A stretch of DNA of 64,000 nucleotides from Crocinitomicaceae bacterium (lineage in GTDB: Bacteria; Bacteroidota; Bacteroidia; Flavobacteriales_D; Crocinitomicaceae): NCBI GenBank assembly GCA_021325675.1, contig JAJTCM010000004.1:220043-284042 (forward strand), read 5' to 3'. This document shows positions 1 to 7,851 of this stretch, piece after piece. The translations under genes were made by a program, and so were the position numbers. Under the pieces are notes generated by a model that did not search any database, had not been told where the DNA came from, and saw nothing but the letters and a program-made list of their open reading frames with translations. Numbering within the stretch: position 1 is the first letter of the stretch; the number at the start of each line of letters is the position of its first letter.

Positions 1-1
1 T

Positions 2-796
2 GATGCGGGTTACGAAGACGATTTCAGCCTTGATTTCGATTGGGAAGCTACGGCCGCGAATATTACCACAGCCGGTTTTTGGGTGCGTGAAAAGCCAAAT
101 GCGAGCAGCATCAATTCTGCGCCCGGCTTTGATTCGGAGGAAGACTGCGGTGCCCAGGCTTATGTAACAGGAAATGCCGAAAACCCAACCCCGGATTTCG
201 ATGATGTGAAAAAGGGCTGGGTGAACTTAATTTCTCCACCTTTTGATCTTTCTGATGGCAAAACCCCGTATATTCATTACGAACGCTGGTTTTACAATTA
301 TTACGGAGCCGAGCCCTATGATGATACCTTAAAAGTATACATCATGAACGATAACGGGTTCGTGCTGCTCGATATGCAGTATTCCGATACAAACACGTTT
401 TACCATTGGAGCAAAAAAAGCTTTTACCTGCCCGATTATATTGAGCTGAGCGACAATATGCGGTTGTTTATTGAGCTTAGCGATTATGATCCCGGGGTTA
501 ATATAACCGAAGGCGGTTTTGACCATTTTTTTATGGATAGCTATGATCATTTTAAAATTATTGAAGATACGCTGATCACCGCTTTCCAGGTTTTCCCCAA
601 CCCTTTTACGGACAAGCTCAAAATCCAGGTTCCGTCCGGACAAGGACAGGAAATCCAGGTGCATGATCTCCAGGGGAATATCGTTTTCAGGCAGTATGTG
701 AACGCCGGAAAGCACGAGCTGGATTTGTTCCGCCTGAGGGCCGGGGTCTATTTCGTTCGTTTCGGTGAGCAAAGTGTCAAAGTAATCAAAATGTAG
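2..796 (+). CDS. T9SS type A sorting-domain protein, C-terminal part only
   Basis: The reading frame is open from the left edge of the window, so the start lies upstream and only about 264 C-terminal residues are visible. The last ~65 residues begin with VFPNPF and end in KVIKM with a GVYFVRF strand; this is the Por secretion system (T9SS) type A sorting domain, which in this family directs export across the outer membrane and is removed there. The visible upstream part, with a DCGAQAYVTGN motif and an aromatic-rich stretch (YIHYERWFYNYYG), resembles the beta-sandwich modules found between catalytic domain and sorting domain in secreted Bacteroidota hydrolases such as M14 peptidases; the catalytic part is not in view. 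A GTG at 83 is only an internal codon. Confident as a secreted T9SS cargo, unsure of enzyme type. Confidence 0.85.
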   Translation, partial: DAGYEDDFSLDFDWEATAANITTAGFWVREKPNASSINSAPGFDSEEDCGAQAYVTGNAENPTPDFDDVKKGWVNLISPPFDLSDGKTPYIHYERWFYNYYGAEPYDDTLKVYIMNDNGFVLLDMQYSDTNTFYHWSKKSFYLPDYIELSDNMRLFIELSDYDPGVNITEGGFDHFFMDSYDHFKIIEDTLITAFQVFPNPFTDKLKIQVPSGQGQEIQVHDLQGNIVFRQYVNAGKHELDLFRLRAGVYFVRFGEQSVKVIKM

Positions 797-843
797 TTGT
801 GGATTACATTTTCGTTTGGCGGCTGATATTTCGCACAAAAGCT

Positions 844-851
844 TATTTTTG
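844..851 (+). promoter_or_regulatory. candidate -7 element for GT2 operon
   Basis: TATTTTTG matches the Bacteroidota -7 consensus TAnnTTTG. A TTTG at 815-818 lies upstream but the gap (25) is longer than the usual 17-20, so this is weak. It would give a leader of only a few bases before the TTG start at 866. Confidence 0.3.
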
Positions 852-865
852 TAAAAATTTTTGTA

Positions 866-1816
866 TTGGCAGCTCCATACCAGATATCAATTGTTGTTCC
901 GCTTTATAACGAAGTGGAATCCCTTCCCGAATTGCACCAATGGATCACAACAGTGATGCAGGCCCACGGTTTTTCTTACGAAGTGGTTTTCGTGGACGAC
1001 GGCAGCAAGGACGGTTCCTGGAAAGCAGTAGAAGAATTGCAGGCCCGGGATCCGAATGTTAAAGGAATCAAGTTCCAGCGCAATTATGGAAAATCAGCCG
1101 CTTTACAGAAAGGTTTCGAAAAAGCTTCCGGCAGCGTTGTCATCACAATGGACGCCGATCTGCAGGACAGCCCCGACGAAATCCCGGAATTGTACCGCAT
1201 GATCACGGAAAATGATTTTGATGTTGTTTCCGGCTGGAAAAAGAAACGCTACGATCCGCTGAGCAAAACGCTCCCGACCAAATTATACAATGCAACGGCC
1301 AGGATGCTCACGGGTATCAAGCTCCACGATTTTAACTGCGGACTGAAAGCCTATAAAAACGAAGTAGTCAAAAGCATTGAGCTTTACGGCGACATGCACC
1401 GCTATATCCCGGCGCTCGCCAAATTTGCCGGTTTCAACAAGATCGGTGAAAAGGTGGTGATCCACCAGGCGCGCAAATACGGAACAACAAAGTTTGGTTT
1501 GAACCGTTTTCTGAATGGTCCGCTGGATTTGCTTTCCGTAGTTTTTATGGGGAAATTCGGCAAAAAGCCGATGCATTTTTTCGGTGCCCTCGGCGCATTG
1601 ATGTTCCTGATCGGTTTCGGCTTGTTTTTTTACCTGGCAATTGATAAGCTGTTCATTCAAACGAGCGGTAAACTGCTGGCTGACCGCACTGAATTTTTTA
1701 TTGCATTGACCTGTATGATACTGGGAGTGCAGTTTTTCCTGGCGGGTTTCCTGGCGGAGCTCGTCGGACGAAACTCCTCCACGCGGAACAGCTACCTGGT
1801 TGAAAAAGAAATCTGA
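866..1816 (+). CDS. Family 2 glycosyltransferase, DPM1/ArnC-like, with C-terminal membrane anchor
   Basis: Product of 316 residues. An N-terminal GT-A fold shows DDGS at 44-47 and DADLQD at 96-101 (nucleotide-sugar and metal binding). The HDFNCGLKAY stretch near 163 is typical of the dolichol/undecaprenyl-phosphate sugar transferase group. Two hydrophobic segments near 232-255 and 277-300 follow, as in GtrB/ArnC-type enzymes that load a sugar on polyprenyl phosphate at the inner membrane. The donor sugar cannot be read from the sequence. The start is a TTG (no ATG is available before the conserved ISIVVPLYNE strand). It heads a tight operon with the reductase at 1832, 15 bases on, suggesting a lipid-linked job. 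Confidence 0.85.
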   Translation: MAAPYQISIVVPLYNEVESLPELHQWITTVMQAHGFSYEVVFVDDGSKDGSWKAVEELQARDPNVKGIKFQRNYGKSAALQKGFEKASGSVVITMDADLQDSPDEIPELYRMITENDFDVVSGWKKKRYDPLSKTLPTKLYNATARMLTGIKLHDFNCGLKAYKNEVVKSIELYGDMHRYIPALAKFAGFNKIGEKVVIHQARKYGTTKFGLNRFLNGPLDLLSVVFMGKFGKKPMHFFGALGALMFLIGFGLFFYLAIDKLFIQTSGKLLADRTEFFIALTCMILGVQFFLAGFLAELVGRNSSTRNSYLVEKEI

Positions 1817-1831
1817 GAGCCTTACGACGGC

Positions 1832-3022
1832 ATGGAAACGAGCTTTGATGTTATTGTAATTGGCGGGGGCCCGGCTGGCGGCAAATGCGCACTGGAACTG
1901 GCTAAACGCGGGCTCAAAGTGCTCCTGGCTGAAAAATACAGCTCCTTCGAAGAAAATAACTTTTCCAGTGCCGGCATGCTTAGCGAAACCCTGGGAGATT
2001 TTGACCTTCCGCTGGATATCGTCGGCACTTATTGGTCTAATTTTGTCGTGCAGAGCAGCTCCAGGCCTTACACCTGGAAAGGCGCAGGCCAGGAAGGGAT
2101 TGTCCTGAATTTTGGCAAGCTCAAGCAATATCTCGCAGACGAGGCACAAAAACACGGCGCAACGGTTTGGATGGGCCACCGCTACGAATCCAAAGAGATT
2201 TCCGGGAATTCAGCACAGGCGACTTTCACTGATATTGCTGCGAATTCTAAAATCACCTGCAGCGCCAAATTGTTGATTGATGCCACCGGCCCGGTACGCA
2301 AAGTCATGTACGATAAAGTGCAAGCCCAACCGAAAATGCTCGTAGGTACCGGCATCGAATACCTTGTCGAAGTATCGGATGAAGTGTATGCACGCTACAA
2401 AGACGACCTGACTTTTTTCCTGGGTGAGAAATGGGCGGACATGGGCTATTCCTGGATTTTCCCGATGGACAGCAATACTTTAAAAGTAGGGTCCGGCCGC
2501 CTGGTTTCAACGAACCAGAAGCGCAAAGACCTGAAAGTCATCACGGAAAATATCCTGGAACATTACATGCAGGCCGGGGAATATAAAATACTCGATGTCC
2601 ACGGCGGTTCCCTGCGCTACAGCCTGGGAATGAAAGACGTTTTTTACAGGGACCGGGTGCTTGCTGTCGGTGATGCGGTGTCCACAGTTAACCCTTTGGG
2701 AGGGGAAGGAATCCGCTATGCAATGGAAAATGCGGAAATGGCCGTACCATACATTGAAGCTTTTGTAAAACGGGGAAAAAATAAATTCGGACGGTTTAAA
2801 TTCCGCTGGAAACGCAAATATTACCTGAAATGGCTGATTTGCGAAATTCTTTGCCTGCGGATTTACCTGAAATATACGGACGAAAAACTGGACCATCGCT
2901 TTGCCCAATATCATAAATTGGCTAATTTTGAAGATGCCATGGAAAATTTCTTTCGCTTTAATTTTTCGAATTTCCGCTGGAAGATTTTCGGCTTTTTATT
3001 TAAAAAAATTATGCGTCGCTGA
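1832..3022 (+). CDS. FAD-dependent geranylgeranyl-reductase-family oxidoreductase
   Basis: Product of 396 residues. It opens with an FAD-binding dinucleotide motif GGGPAG at 11-16, preceded by a hydrophobic beta strand, and has the second FAD motif (VGDAVSTVNPLGGEG) near 277-291. This layout is that of the geranylgeranyl reductase / p-hydroxybenzoate hydroxylase-like group, whose members saturate isoprenoid chains or hydroxylate aromatics. The last ~90 residues are rich in basic and aromatic residues, as in membrane-associated members. It sits between a polyprenyl-phosphate-type glycosyltransferase and a HAD phosphatase, which makes a polyprenyl or lipid substrate attractive, but this is inference. 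Its TGA overlaps the next ATG by one base. Confidence 0.8.
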   Translation: METSFDVIVIGGGPAGGKCALELAKRGLKVLLAEKYSSFEENNFSSAGMLSETLGDFDLPLDIVGTYWSNFVVQSSSRPYTWKGAGQEGIVLNFGKLKQYLADEAQKHGATVWMGHRYESKEISGNSAQATFTDIAANSKITCSAKLLIDATGPVRKVMYDKVQAQPKMLVGTGIEYLVEVSDEVYARYKDDLTFFLGEKWADMGYSWIFPMDSNTLKVGSGRLVSTNQKRKDLKVITENILEHYMQAGEYKILDVHGGSLRYSLGMKDVFYRDRVLAVGDAVSTVNPLGGEGIRYAMENAEMAVPYIEAFVKRGKNKFGRFKFRWKRKYYLKWLICEILCLRIYLKYTDEKLDHRFAQYHKLANFEDAMENFFRFNFSNFRWKIFGFLFKKIMRR

Positions 3023-3558
3023 TGATGAAATGGACACTTTTCTTAGACCGCGACGGTGTGATCAACGACCGGGTTTGGGGCGGCTATGTGCGCTCAGTGG
3101 AAGAATTTAATTTTTTGCCGCGTGTGCTTGAAGCTATCGCTTTGCTCTCCAATTCCTTTGAGCGCATTTTTGTCGTAACGAACCAGCAAGGTGTTGCCAA
3201 AGGTTTAATGGGTGAGCGTAACCTTTCCGACATTCATCGTTTCATGTGTGACGAAATTGAAAAAACCGGCGGAAAAATTACGGCTTGTTATGCAGCGATG
3301 GAACTGAAATCCGATCCTGCGTCAACGCGCAAGCCTTTACCGGCCATGGCTTTGCAGGCCCAAAAAGATTTTCCGGAAGTGGATTTTCAATATGCGGTCA
3401 TGGTTGGCGATACGGATTCTGACATACTTTTTGGCAAGAATCTTGGTATGAAGACCGTACGGGTAAAAACAGAGGAACCAATTGGGGTGGAAGCAGACCA
3501 CACCGTAAATGATTTATACGAATTTGCAATTTTATGGCAGCAAAATACATCGCATTAG
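3022..3558 (+). CDS. HAD-superfamily IIIA phosphatase, GmhB/HisB-N-like
   Basis: Product of 178 residues, the usual length for D-glycero-D-manno-heptose-1,7-bisphosphate 7-phosphatase (GmhB). HAD motif I is DRDGV at 9-13 (nucleophile Asp9, acid/base Asp11), motif II is VVTNQQG near 51-57, a lysine-containing RKP is present near 105, and motif IV is VGDTDSD near 133-139. The cysteine-rich zinc loop found between motif II and RKP in most GmhB proteins is absent here (only one Cys in that stretch), so the heptose assignment is uncertain; it may act on another sugar phosphate. It is translationally coupled to the upstream reductase (1-base overlap), and its 3' end overlaps the next gene by 25 bases. 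Confidence 0.75.
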   Translation: MMKWTLFLDRDGVINDRVWGGYVRSVEEFNFLPRVLEAIALLSNSFERIFVVTNQQGVAKGLMGERNLSDIHRFMCDEIEKTGGKITACYAAMELKSDPASTRKPLPAMALQAQKDFPEVDFQYAVMVGDTDSDILFGKNLGMKTVRVKTEEPIGVEADHTVNDLYEFAILWQQNTSH

Positions 3559-4298
3559 TCCTGGGCTTTTTATTTATTTTCCAGGGAATAAGCCAGGAAG
3601 TAAATAAAACGGACGCAAAGGGCAAAAAGCAAGGGCCCTGGCAGAAAACATACCCGGAAAGCCGTGCCTTTGAATACAAAGGCCAGTTTAAGGATGATAA
3701 GCCGGTCGGCACATTTTATTATTTCTATCCTTCCACTAAAAAGAAGGCGATCGTCGTTCATGATGAAAAAACAGGCCGTTCGGTGGCATACATGTACCAC
3801 GAATCCGGCGTTGACCTCGCTTACGGGATTTACCGCAACCAGAAAAAAGACAGTGTGTGGACGTACTATGGCCCTTCCGGCCGCGTGAGCTATAAGGAAA
3901 CATATAAAGAAGGAAAGCTGAACGGCAAAAAGACTGTTTTTTATATTTCCGACGATCCGAATGACAAGTCACAGCGCGTGGCGATGGTGCAGAATTATGT
4001 CAACGACGTGCTGCAGGGAGAAGAAATCGAATATTTCGAAGACGGAAGCGTTAAAAGCCGCGGGAATTACGATAAAGGGCAGCGCAGCGGGAAATACACC
4101 ATCAACAATATCAATGGCAACAACATTGTCGTGGAGAATTACAAAAACGGAACACTGCACGGCTGGTGCTACGGCTACGATGACTCCGGCAAGGAGCTTG
4201 GAAAAAAATTCTATAAAAACGGCAAGGAGCTGAAAGGCAAGGAGCTTGAAAAGTGGCTGAAATACTGTAAGGACAATAAGATTGACCCAACCAAATAG
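3534..4298 (+). CDS. Secreted MORN-repeat / YwqK-like protein
   Basis: Product of 254 residues. The first ~20 residues form a signal peptide (hydrophobic core ALVLGFLFIFQGI, likely cut near SQ). The rest is built of repeated GxYKNGxxxG-type units (for example YKEGKLNGKKTVFY and YDKGQRSGKYTI), the MORN-variant repeat seen in proteins often labelled 'toxin-antitoxin YwqK family antitoxin'. That label carries no functional proof here; no toxin gene is adjacent. Its ATG lies inside the phosphatase gene, a 25-base overlap that suggests coupled translation. A second protein of the same type is at 16962-17993 on the other strand. Confidence 0.75.
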   Translation: MAAKYIALVLGFLFIFQGISQEVNKTDAKGKKQGPWQKTYPESRAFEYKGQFKDDKPVGTFYYFYPSTKKKAIVVHDEKTGRSVAYMYHESGVDLAYGIYRNQKKDSVWTYYGPSGRVSYKETYKEGKLNGKKTVFYISDDPNDKSQRVAMVQNYVNDVLQGEEIEYFEDGSVKSRGNYDKGQRSGKYTINNINGNNIVVENYKNGTLHGWCYGYDDSGKELGKKFYKNGKELKGKELEKWLKYCKDNKIDPTK

Positions 4299-4312
4299 GT
4301 CAGTATCATTGC

Positions 4313-4327
4313 CGGGATGAAATCCCG
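4313..4327. repeat. short perfect hairpin before terminator
   Basis: CGGGAT, loop GAA, ATCCCG, 15 bases after the MORN gene. Without a T-run it is not a terminator itself; it may stabilise the mRNA end. Confidence 0.4.
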
Positions 4328-4345
4328 TTGAAGATATTTTAAATA

Positions 4346-4373
4346 AAAAAACCGGCTTCAAGCCGGTTTTTTT
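4346..4373. terminator. bidirectional rho-independent terminator
   Basis: AACCGGCT / AGCCGGTT stem (4350-4357 with 4361-4368), three-base loop, flanked by an A-run on the left and a T-run on the right. It lies between two converging genes (ends 4298 and 4373) and can stop transcription from both sides. Confidence 0.85.
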
Positions 4374-4594
4374 TAATATTCATCTTCGTTGAAAAGAAAA
4401 TCATCTTTCGAAGGGTAGTCCGCCCAAATTTCCTCGATACTTTCGTAAATATCTCCCTCGTCCTCTAAATCTTGTAGGTTTTCTACTACTTCTAAAGGAG
4501 CTCCGGTTCGGATGGCGAAATCAATCAATTCATCTTTGGTAGCCGGCCATGGCGCGTCTTCCAGGTAGGATGCTAATTCTAATGTCCAGTACAT
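4373..4594 (-). CDS. DUF2795 domain protein
   Basis: Product of 73 residues starting MYWTLELASYLEDAPWPATK, the very conserved start of a small DUF2795 protein found across Bacteroidota; the acidic C-terminus (FLFNEDEY) also fits. Function is unknown; the sequence (TKDELIDFAIRTGAP) looks like a small helical domain. A longer reading from an ATG at 4651 is rejected: it would start upstream of a very good promoter (4622-4652), and the extra 19 residues do not look conserved. With the ATG at 4592-4594 there is an AAGGAG just upstream and a leader of about 20 bases. Confidence 0.85.
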   Translation of the reverse strand: MYWTLELASYLEDAPWPATKDELIDFAIRTGAPLEVVENLQDLEDEGDIYESIEEIWADYPSKDDFLFNEDEY

Positions 4595-4621
4595 ACTCCT
4601 TGAGTTTGGGTTAATTTTGCG

Positions 4622-4652
4622 CAAAAGTAATTTTATTTTGGTTACTTCCAAA
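4622..4652 (-). promoter_or_regulatory. promoter of DUF2795 gene
   Basis: On the minus strand TTTG (4649-4652), 19-base spacer, TACTTTTG (4622-4629). This is an essentially perfect Bacteroidota primary sigma promoter and fixes the start of the gene below it. Confidence 0.8.
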
Positions 4653-4722
4653 TCTTTTAAGCGGATTTTTTTTACACATTTCTTATGCTATTGCACTAAA
4701 ACCGGTTTAGATGCGGCTTTCC

Positions 4723-5274
4723 CTAGTCCATTCTTGGCTTCCATGGCTGCTCATGTGCATGGAGGTCCTGCGTAAGCTTGCGGGAAAGTACAAAAAGATA
4801 GTCACTCAGGCGGTTGAGGTATTTCATCACGACAGCTTCGATCGCTTCGTTTTCATTCAAATGGGTGACATTCCGCTCGGCCCTGCGGCAGACACAGCGC
4901 GCCAGGTGGCAATATGAAACGGTTGTATGTCCGCCCGGGAGCACAAAGCTCTTCATTTCCGGCAGCATGGCATCCATCGTATCCATTGCTTGTTCCAGGA
5001 ATTCTACATCTTTTTCCGAAACCTGCGGCAGTTTCATGTTCGATTTGGCATTATCAACGGCTAAATTGGAACCCACGGTAAACAAGCGGTCCTGGATCTC
5101 GATCAGCTGATCGCGGTATAATTGGTTAATTTCCTGGTCACGGATCAGGCCAATCCAGGAGTTGAGCTCATCCACAGTGCCGTAAGACTCAATGCGCAGC
5201 GAATGCTTCGGGATCCGTGTCCCGCCGATTAATTGCGTTGTTCCGCTGTCGCCTTTTTTGGTGTAAATCTTCAT
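4723..5274 (-). CDS. Cob(I)yrinic acid a,c-diamide adenosyltransferase, PduO type
   Basis: Product of 183 residues, normal family length. It transfers the adenosyl group of ATP to cob(I)alamin to give adenosylcobalamin, in the cytoplasm. Visible family marks: the N-terminal ATP-binding stretch TKKGDSGTTQL (5-15) with GGTRIPK just after it, VDELNSWIG (34-42), and the C-terminal CRRAERNV (near 130) that carries the conserved Arg-Arg-Ala-Glu-Arg. No other cobalamin gene is nearby, so this probably serves a B12-dependent mutase encoded elsewhere with salvaged corrinoid. Stands alone between convergent and divergent neighbours. Confidence 0.92.
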   Translation of the reverse strand: MKIYTKKGDSGTTQLIGGTRIPKHSLRIESYGTVDELNSWIGLIRDQEINQLYRDQLIEIQDRLFTVGSNLAVDNAKSNMKLPQVSEKDVEFLEQAMDTMDAMLPEMKSFVLPGGHTTVSYCHLARCVCRRAERNVTHLNENEAIEAVVMKYLNRLSDYLFVLSRKLTQDLHAHEQPWKPRMD

Positions 5275-5444
5275 TGATATGCTAATTTGTTAATTGGATA
5301 ATTTGCTAATCGATTTACCCGTAAAATTATCGATTTGCTTTTGTTGAACTGATAATTTTGTTCAGAATTTTTTGAATTTCTTCTAATTTTTCAAGAAGCC
5401 GGCCAGTTGCAAGATAGTATTCCGAATGTTCATGATCACATTAA

Positions 5445-6236
5445 TTAAATCATTCCTCTCAAAACTCCCCGCAATTTAATCACAAAATGTTCCCTGGCCT
5501 GCTGCGGGCGCTTCAGTACGATTCCCATCCGGAAAAGATCCATCGTCAGGTGGTAAGCCGGATCGCGGCAGATTTCTTCCCAGGCTTCCAGCATGCCTTC
5601 GCTCCAGCGGATATCGTCGAGTACGAAAATGGTATCGTTATGTGTAAGAGGCCCTAATTTTTTGAGATAGGCACGCAGGGCATTTCCGTCGTGGTGGCCG
5701 TCGATAAATACGAGGTCAAACTGCTTGTTTTCAAGTCCGGATAAATACGAATGAAAATCGGAACACACAAAATCAATATTTGTCAACCCTAATTTTTGAG
5801 CTTGTTCGCGGGCAATTTCCTGTGTTTCCGGTGAAGCATCAACGGTTGTAATCCGCGATTTCCGGTTTCCGAGCGCCAGGTGGATAGTTCCCACGCCCAG
5901 GCTCGTTCCCAGCTCCAAAACTTCGTTGCAGGAGTAATGACGGTTGAGCTGGTACAGCAGGCGGGCGTAAACCCCTTTCGAAGCGGAATATTTGTAAATC
6001 CGGCTGATTTTCCGGGTATTTCCCAGCTTATGGGAGCCTGCGCCAAAGTCTTTGATTTGGATGGTGCGCCGGTCATTTTTTAATGAATTCCTGACTTTAG
6101 CAATTTGCCGGCGGTCTTCCGGGGCGATTTTAAGTTCGAGGCACTTGCTCACCAGGTCAAACACGTACGGCGAATGGATTTTATATTTCCCTTTGGAATT
6201 CAGTTTGTATTTAATATATTTGACCGGCAGAAACAC
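5445..6236 (-). CDS. Class I SAM-dependent methyltransferase, O-methyltransferase (Methyltransf_24-like)
   Basis: Product of 263 residues from a GTG start. SAM-binding motif I is LELGTSLGVGTIHLA near 102-116, the acidic ribose-binding residue is in TTVDASPE, and a FDLVFIDGHHDG stretch (near 175) matches the metal-dependent catechol-O-methyltransferase-like group, followed by IFVLDDIRWSEGM. The basic N-terminal ~95 residues (KYIKYKLNSKGKYKIHSPYVF) are typical of Bacteroidota members and lie outside the catalytic fold. Substrate unknown. It is monocistronic and its upstream region holds the CACATAG inverted-repeat element. Confidence 0.8.
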   Translation of the reverse strand: MFLPVKYIKYKLNSKGKYKIHSPYVFDLVSKCLELKIAPEDRRQIAKVRNSLKNDRRTIQIKDFGAGSHKLGNTRKISRIYKYSASKGVYARLLYQLNRHYSCNEVLELGTSLGVGTIHLALGNRKSRITTVDASPETQEIAREQAQKLGLTNIDFVCSDFHSYLSGLENKQFDLVFIDGHHDGNALRAYLKKLGPLTHNDTIFVLDDIRWSEGMLEAWEEICRDPAYHLTMDLFRMGIVLKRPQQAREHFVIKLRGVLRGMI

Positions 6237-6285
6237 TGCGTAAAATTAGAAAAATAAGAAGTTGTTCTTACAAAATAAAAGATAA

Positions 6286-6430
6286 TTAAACCACATAGAC
6301 ACATAGGTCATATAGTTTTAAGTGGTATGATAAAGTGAAAGGAAGATCACATAAGTCCCAACCTTGTTGGAAGCTGATGCGTTCTTTCAAAACTTGCAGA
6401 TTAAAATAATCTATGTACCTATGTGGTTAA
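6286..6430. repeat. MITE-like element with CACATAG terminal inverted repeats
   Basis: The left end (6286-6306) reads TTAAACCACATAGACACATAG and the right end, read on the other strand (6430-6411), reads TTAACCACATAGGTACATAG: near-identical inverted ends about 145 bases apart. No coding potential. It fills the whole gap between the methyltransferase and the DUF4301 gene. Similar CACATAG-type elements are, from memory, scattered through Bacteroidota genomes; copy number here cannot be judged from one window. Confidence 0.55.
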
Positions 6431-6444
6431 AAAAAGAAAAAGAA

Positions 6445-7851
6445 ATGTCCGTGCAAAAAGATTTTCGTTACAGCATCGAGCAGCAAAAAGAAAAAGTTTT
6501 CGGGAAAAAGCCTTTCCTCAAGCTGATGAGCCCCTGCAAGCTGAACCACGGGATCCTTGATTTTGATGAAGCGCAGAAAAAAGAGCTGATCGCACGGTTT
6601 GAAAAGAAGGACAAAAGCATTTCGTTTTTTATCCCGGCTTCCGGCTCCGGCTCGCGCATGTTCCAGTTTCTGTATGAATTTCTCAACCAGCCGGACGAAA
6701 ACAATGTGCAGCTGATCGAGCGTTTTTTCAATAATTTCCAGGATTTTGCCATTTACCGCATTTTGCCGAAAGAAATCAAGGCGCTCAACCTCAACGAAAA
6801 CCCAAAGATCGAAGAAATTATCCTGTACATTCTCGAGCAGGATGGCTTGAATTTTTCCAATTACCCGAAAGGTTTGATCCCTTTTCATAAAAACGGGCCT
6901 TTTATCTTAAATCCGTTCCAGGAACAGGTGTTGCAGGCGATCAACCTCATTGACAGCAAAGTAAATGTTCATTTTACGATCAACGAAAATTTCGAGAAAG
7001 AAATCAAAGAAAGCATTCAGAACGTGACGCGTTTGGTTGGAAAGGACGTTTTCGTGCAGTTTTCCTACCAGAAAAAAGAAACCGACGCGATTTCATTTTA
7101 CAAGGATGAAAGCGTGGTGCTCGACGACCAGGGCGATATCCTGACGCGTCCTGCCGGTCACGGGGCATTGCTCGATAATCTCAACGAGCTCGAAAGCGAA
7201 TTTATTTTCATCAAGAATATTGACAACGTTCAAAATTATAACCATTCCAAATCTTCGAAGGAAAACTTCAAGTTTTTAGGCGGGATTGCCCTGAAATTCC
7301 AGGACGAGCTGCATGCTTTGCGCGCCAATCCGACTTTGGAGCAGCTGCAGGAGATGAACGCTAAATTCCAGCTGTTTGAAGAAAGCTCGCTGCATACATT
7401 CAACCGCGAAAAAATCCTGGAGCTCGTGAACCGTCCTTTCCGTGTTTGCGGAATGATTAAAAACGAAGGTCAGCCCGGCGGTGGTCCTTTTTGGGTGGAA
7501 GAAAACGGGATTGTCAGCAAGCAGATCATTGAAAAAGCGCAAATCGAAAACAGCTTCGAGCAATTGAAACTATTGGTTCAGAGTACGCATTTTAACCCGG
7601 TGATGATGGTGTGCTGCCCAACGGACATCGAAGGAAAAAAATTCGACCTCATGGATTTCTGCGATGAGTCAAAGTACTTCCTGATTGAGAAAAAACACAA
7701 AGGTAAATCCGTTTATTTCTCGGAGCTTCCGGGCTTATGGAACGGTTCGATGGCGTTTTGGAACACGATTTTTGTCGAAATCCCTTCCGATACCTTCAGC
7801 CCGGTAAAAACAGTTCTCGATTTGCTGAACAAACCGCACCTCGAAGATTGA
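6445..7851 (+). CDS. DUF4301 family protein
   Basis: Product of 468 residues starting MSVQKDFRYS. It matches the Bacteroidota family DUF4301 along its length: KPFLKLMSPCKLNHGI (22-37), FIPASGSGSRMFQ (62-74), a GHGALLDNLNELE stretch, FIKNIDNVQNYN, NRPFRVCGMIKNEG, and the C-terminal LPGLWNGSMAFWNTIFVEIP. The glycine-rich ASGSGSRM near the N-terminus resembles a nucleotide-sugar pyrophosphorylase loop, so a nucleotidyltransferase-like activity has been suggested by such resemblance, but no function is established. A longer reading from a TTG at 6364 would run through the inverted-repeat element and is rejected. Its TGA overlaps the next ATG by one base. Confidence 0.85.
   Translation: MSVQKDFRYSIEQQKEKVFGKKPFLKLMSPCKLNHGILDFDEAQKKELIARFEKKDKSISFFIPASGSGSRMFQFLYEFLNQPDENNVQLIERFFNNFQDFAIYRILPKEIKALNLNENPKIEEIILYILEQDGLNFSNYPKGLIPFHKNGPFILNPFQEQVLQAINLIDSKVNVHFTINENFEKEIKESIQNVTRLVGKDVFVQFSYQKKETDAISFYKDESVVLDDQGDILTRPAGHGALLDNLNELESEFIFIKNIDNVQNYNHSKSSKENFKFLGGIALKFQDELHALRANPTLEQLQEMNAKFQLFEESSLHTFNREKILELVNRPFRVCGMIKNEGQPGGGPFWVEENGIVSKQIIEKAQIENSFEQLKLLVQSTHFNPVMMVCCPTDIEGKKFDLMDFCDESKYFLIEKKHKGKSVYFSELPGLWNGSMAFWNTIFVEIPSDTFSPVKTVLDLLNKPHLED

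Noticed and set aside
1283..2179. 298-residue frame on the minus strand
   Set aside because: It is antisense to the GT2 and reductase genes, has low-complexity basic composition and no family motif.
3534..4298. Toxin-antitoxin module based on the YwqK label
   Set aside because: The protein is a secreted repeat protein and no toxin-like gene is adjacent; the label rests on repeat similarity only.
5275..5444. Regulatory RNA upstream of the cobalamin adenosyltransferase (cobalamin riboswitch)
   Set aside because: The 170-base gap is A+T-rich with repeated GCTAATTTG-type words; I see no B12-box or compact fold, and the leader is too simple.
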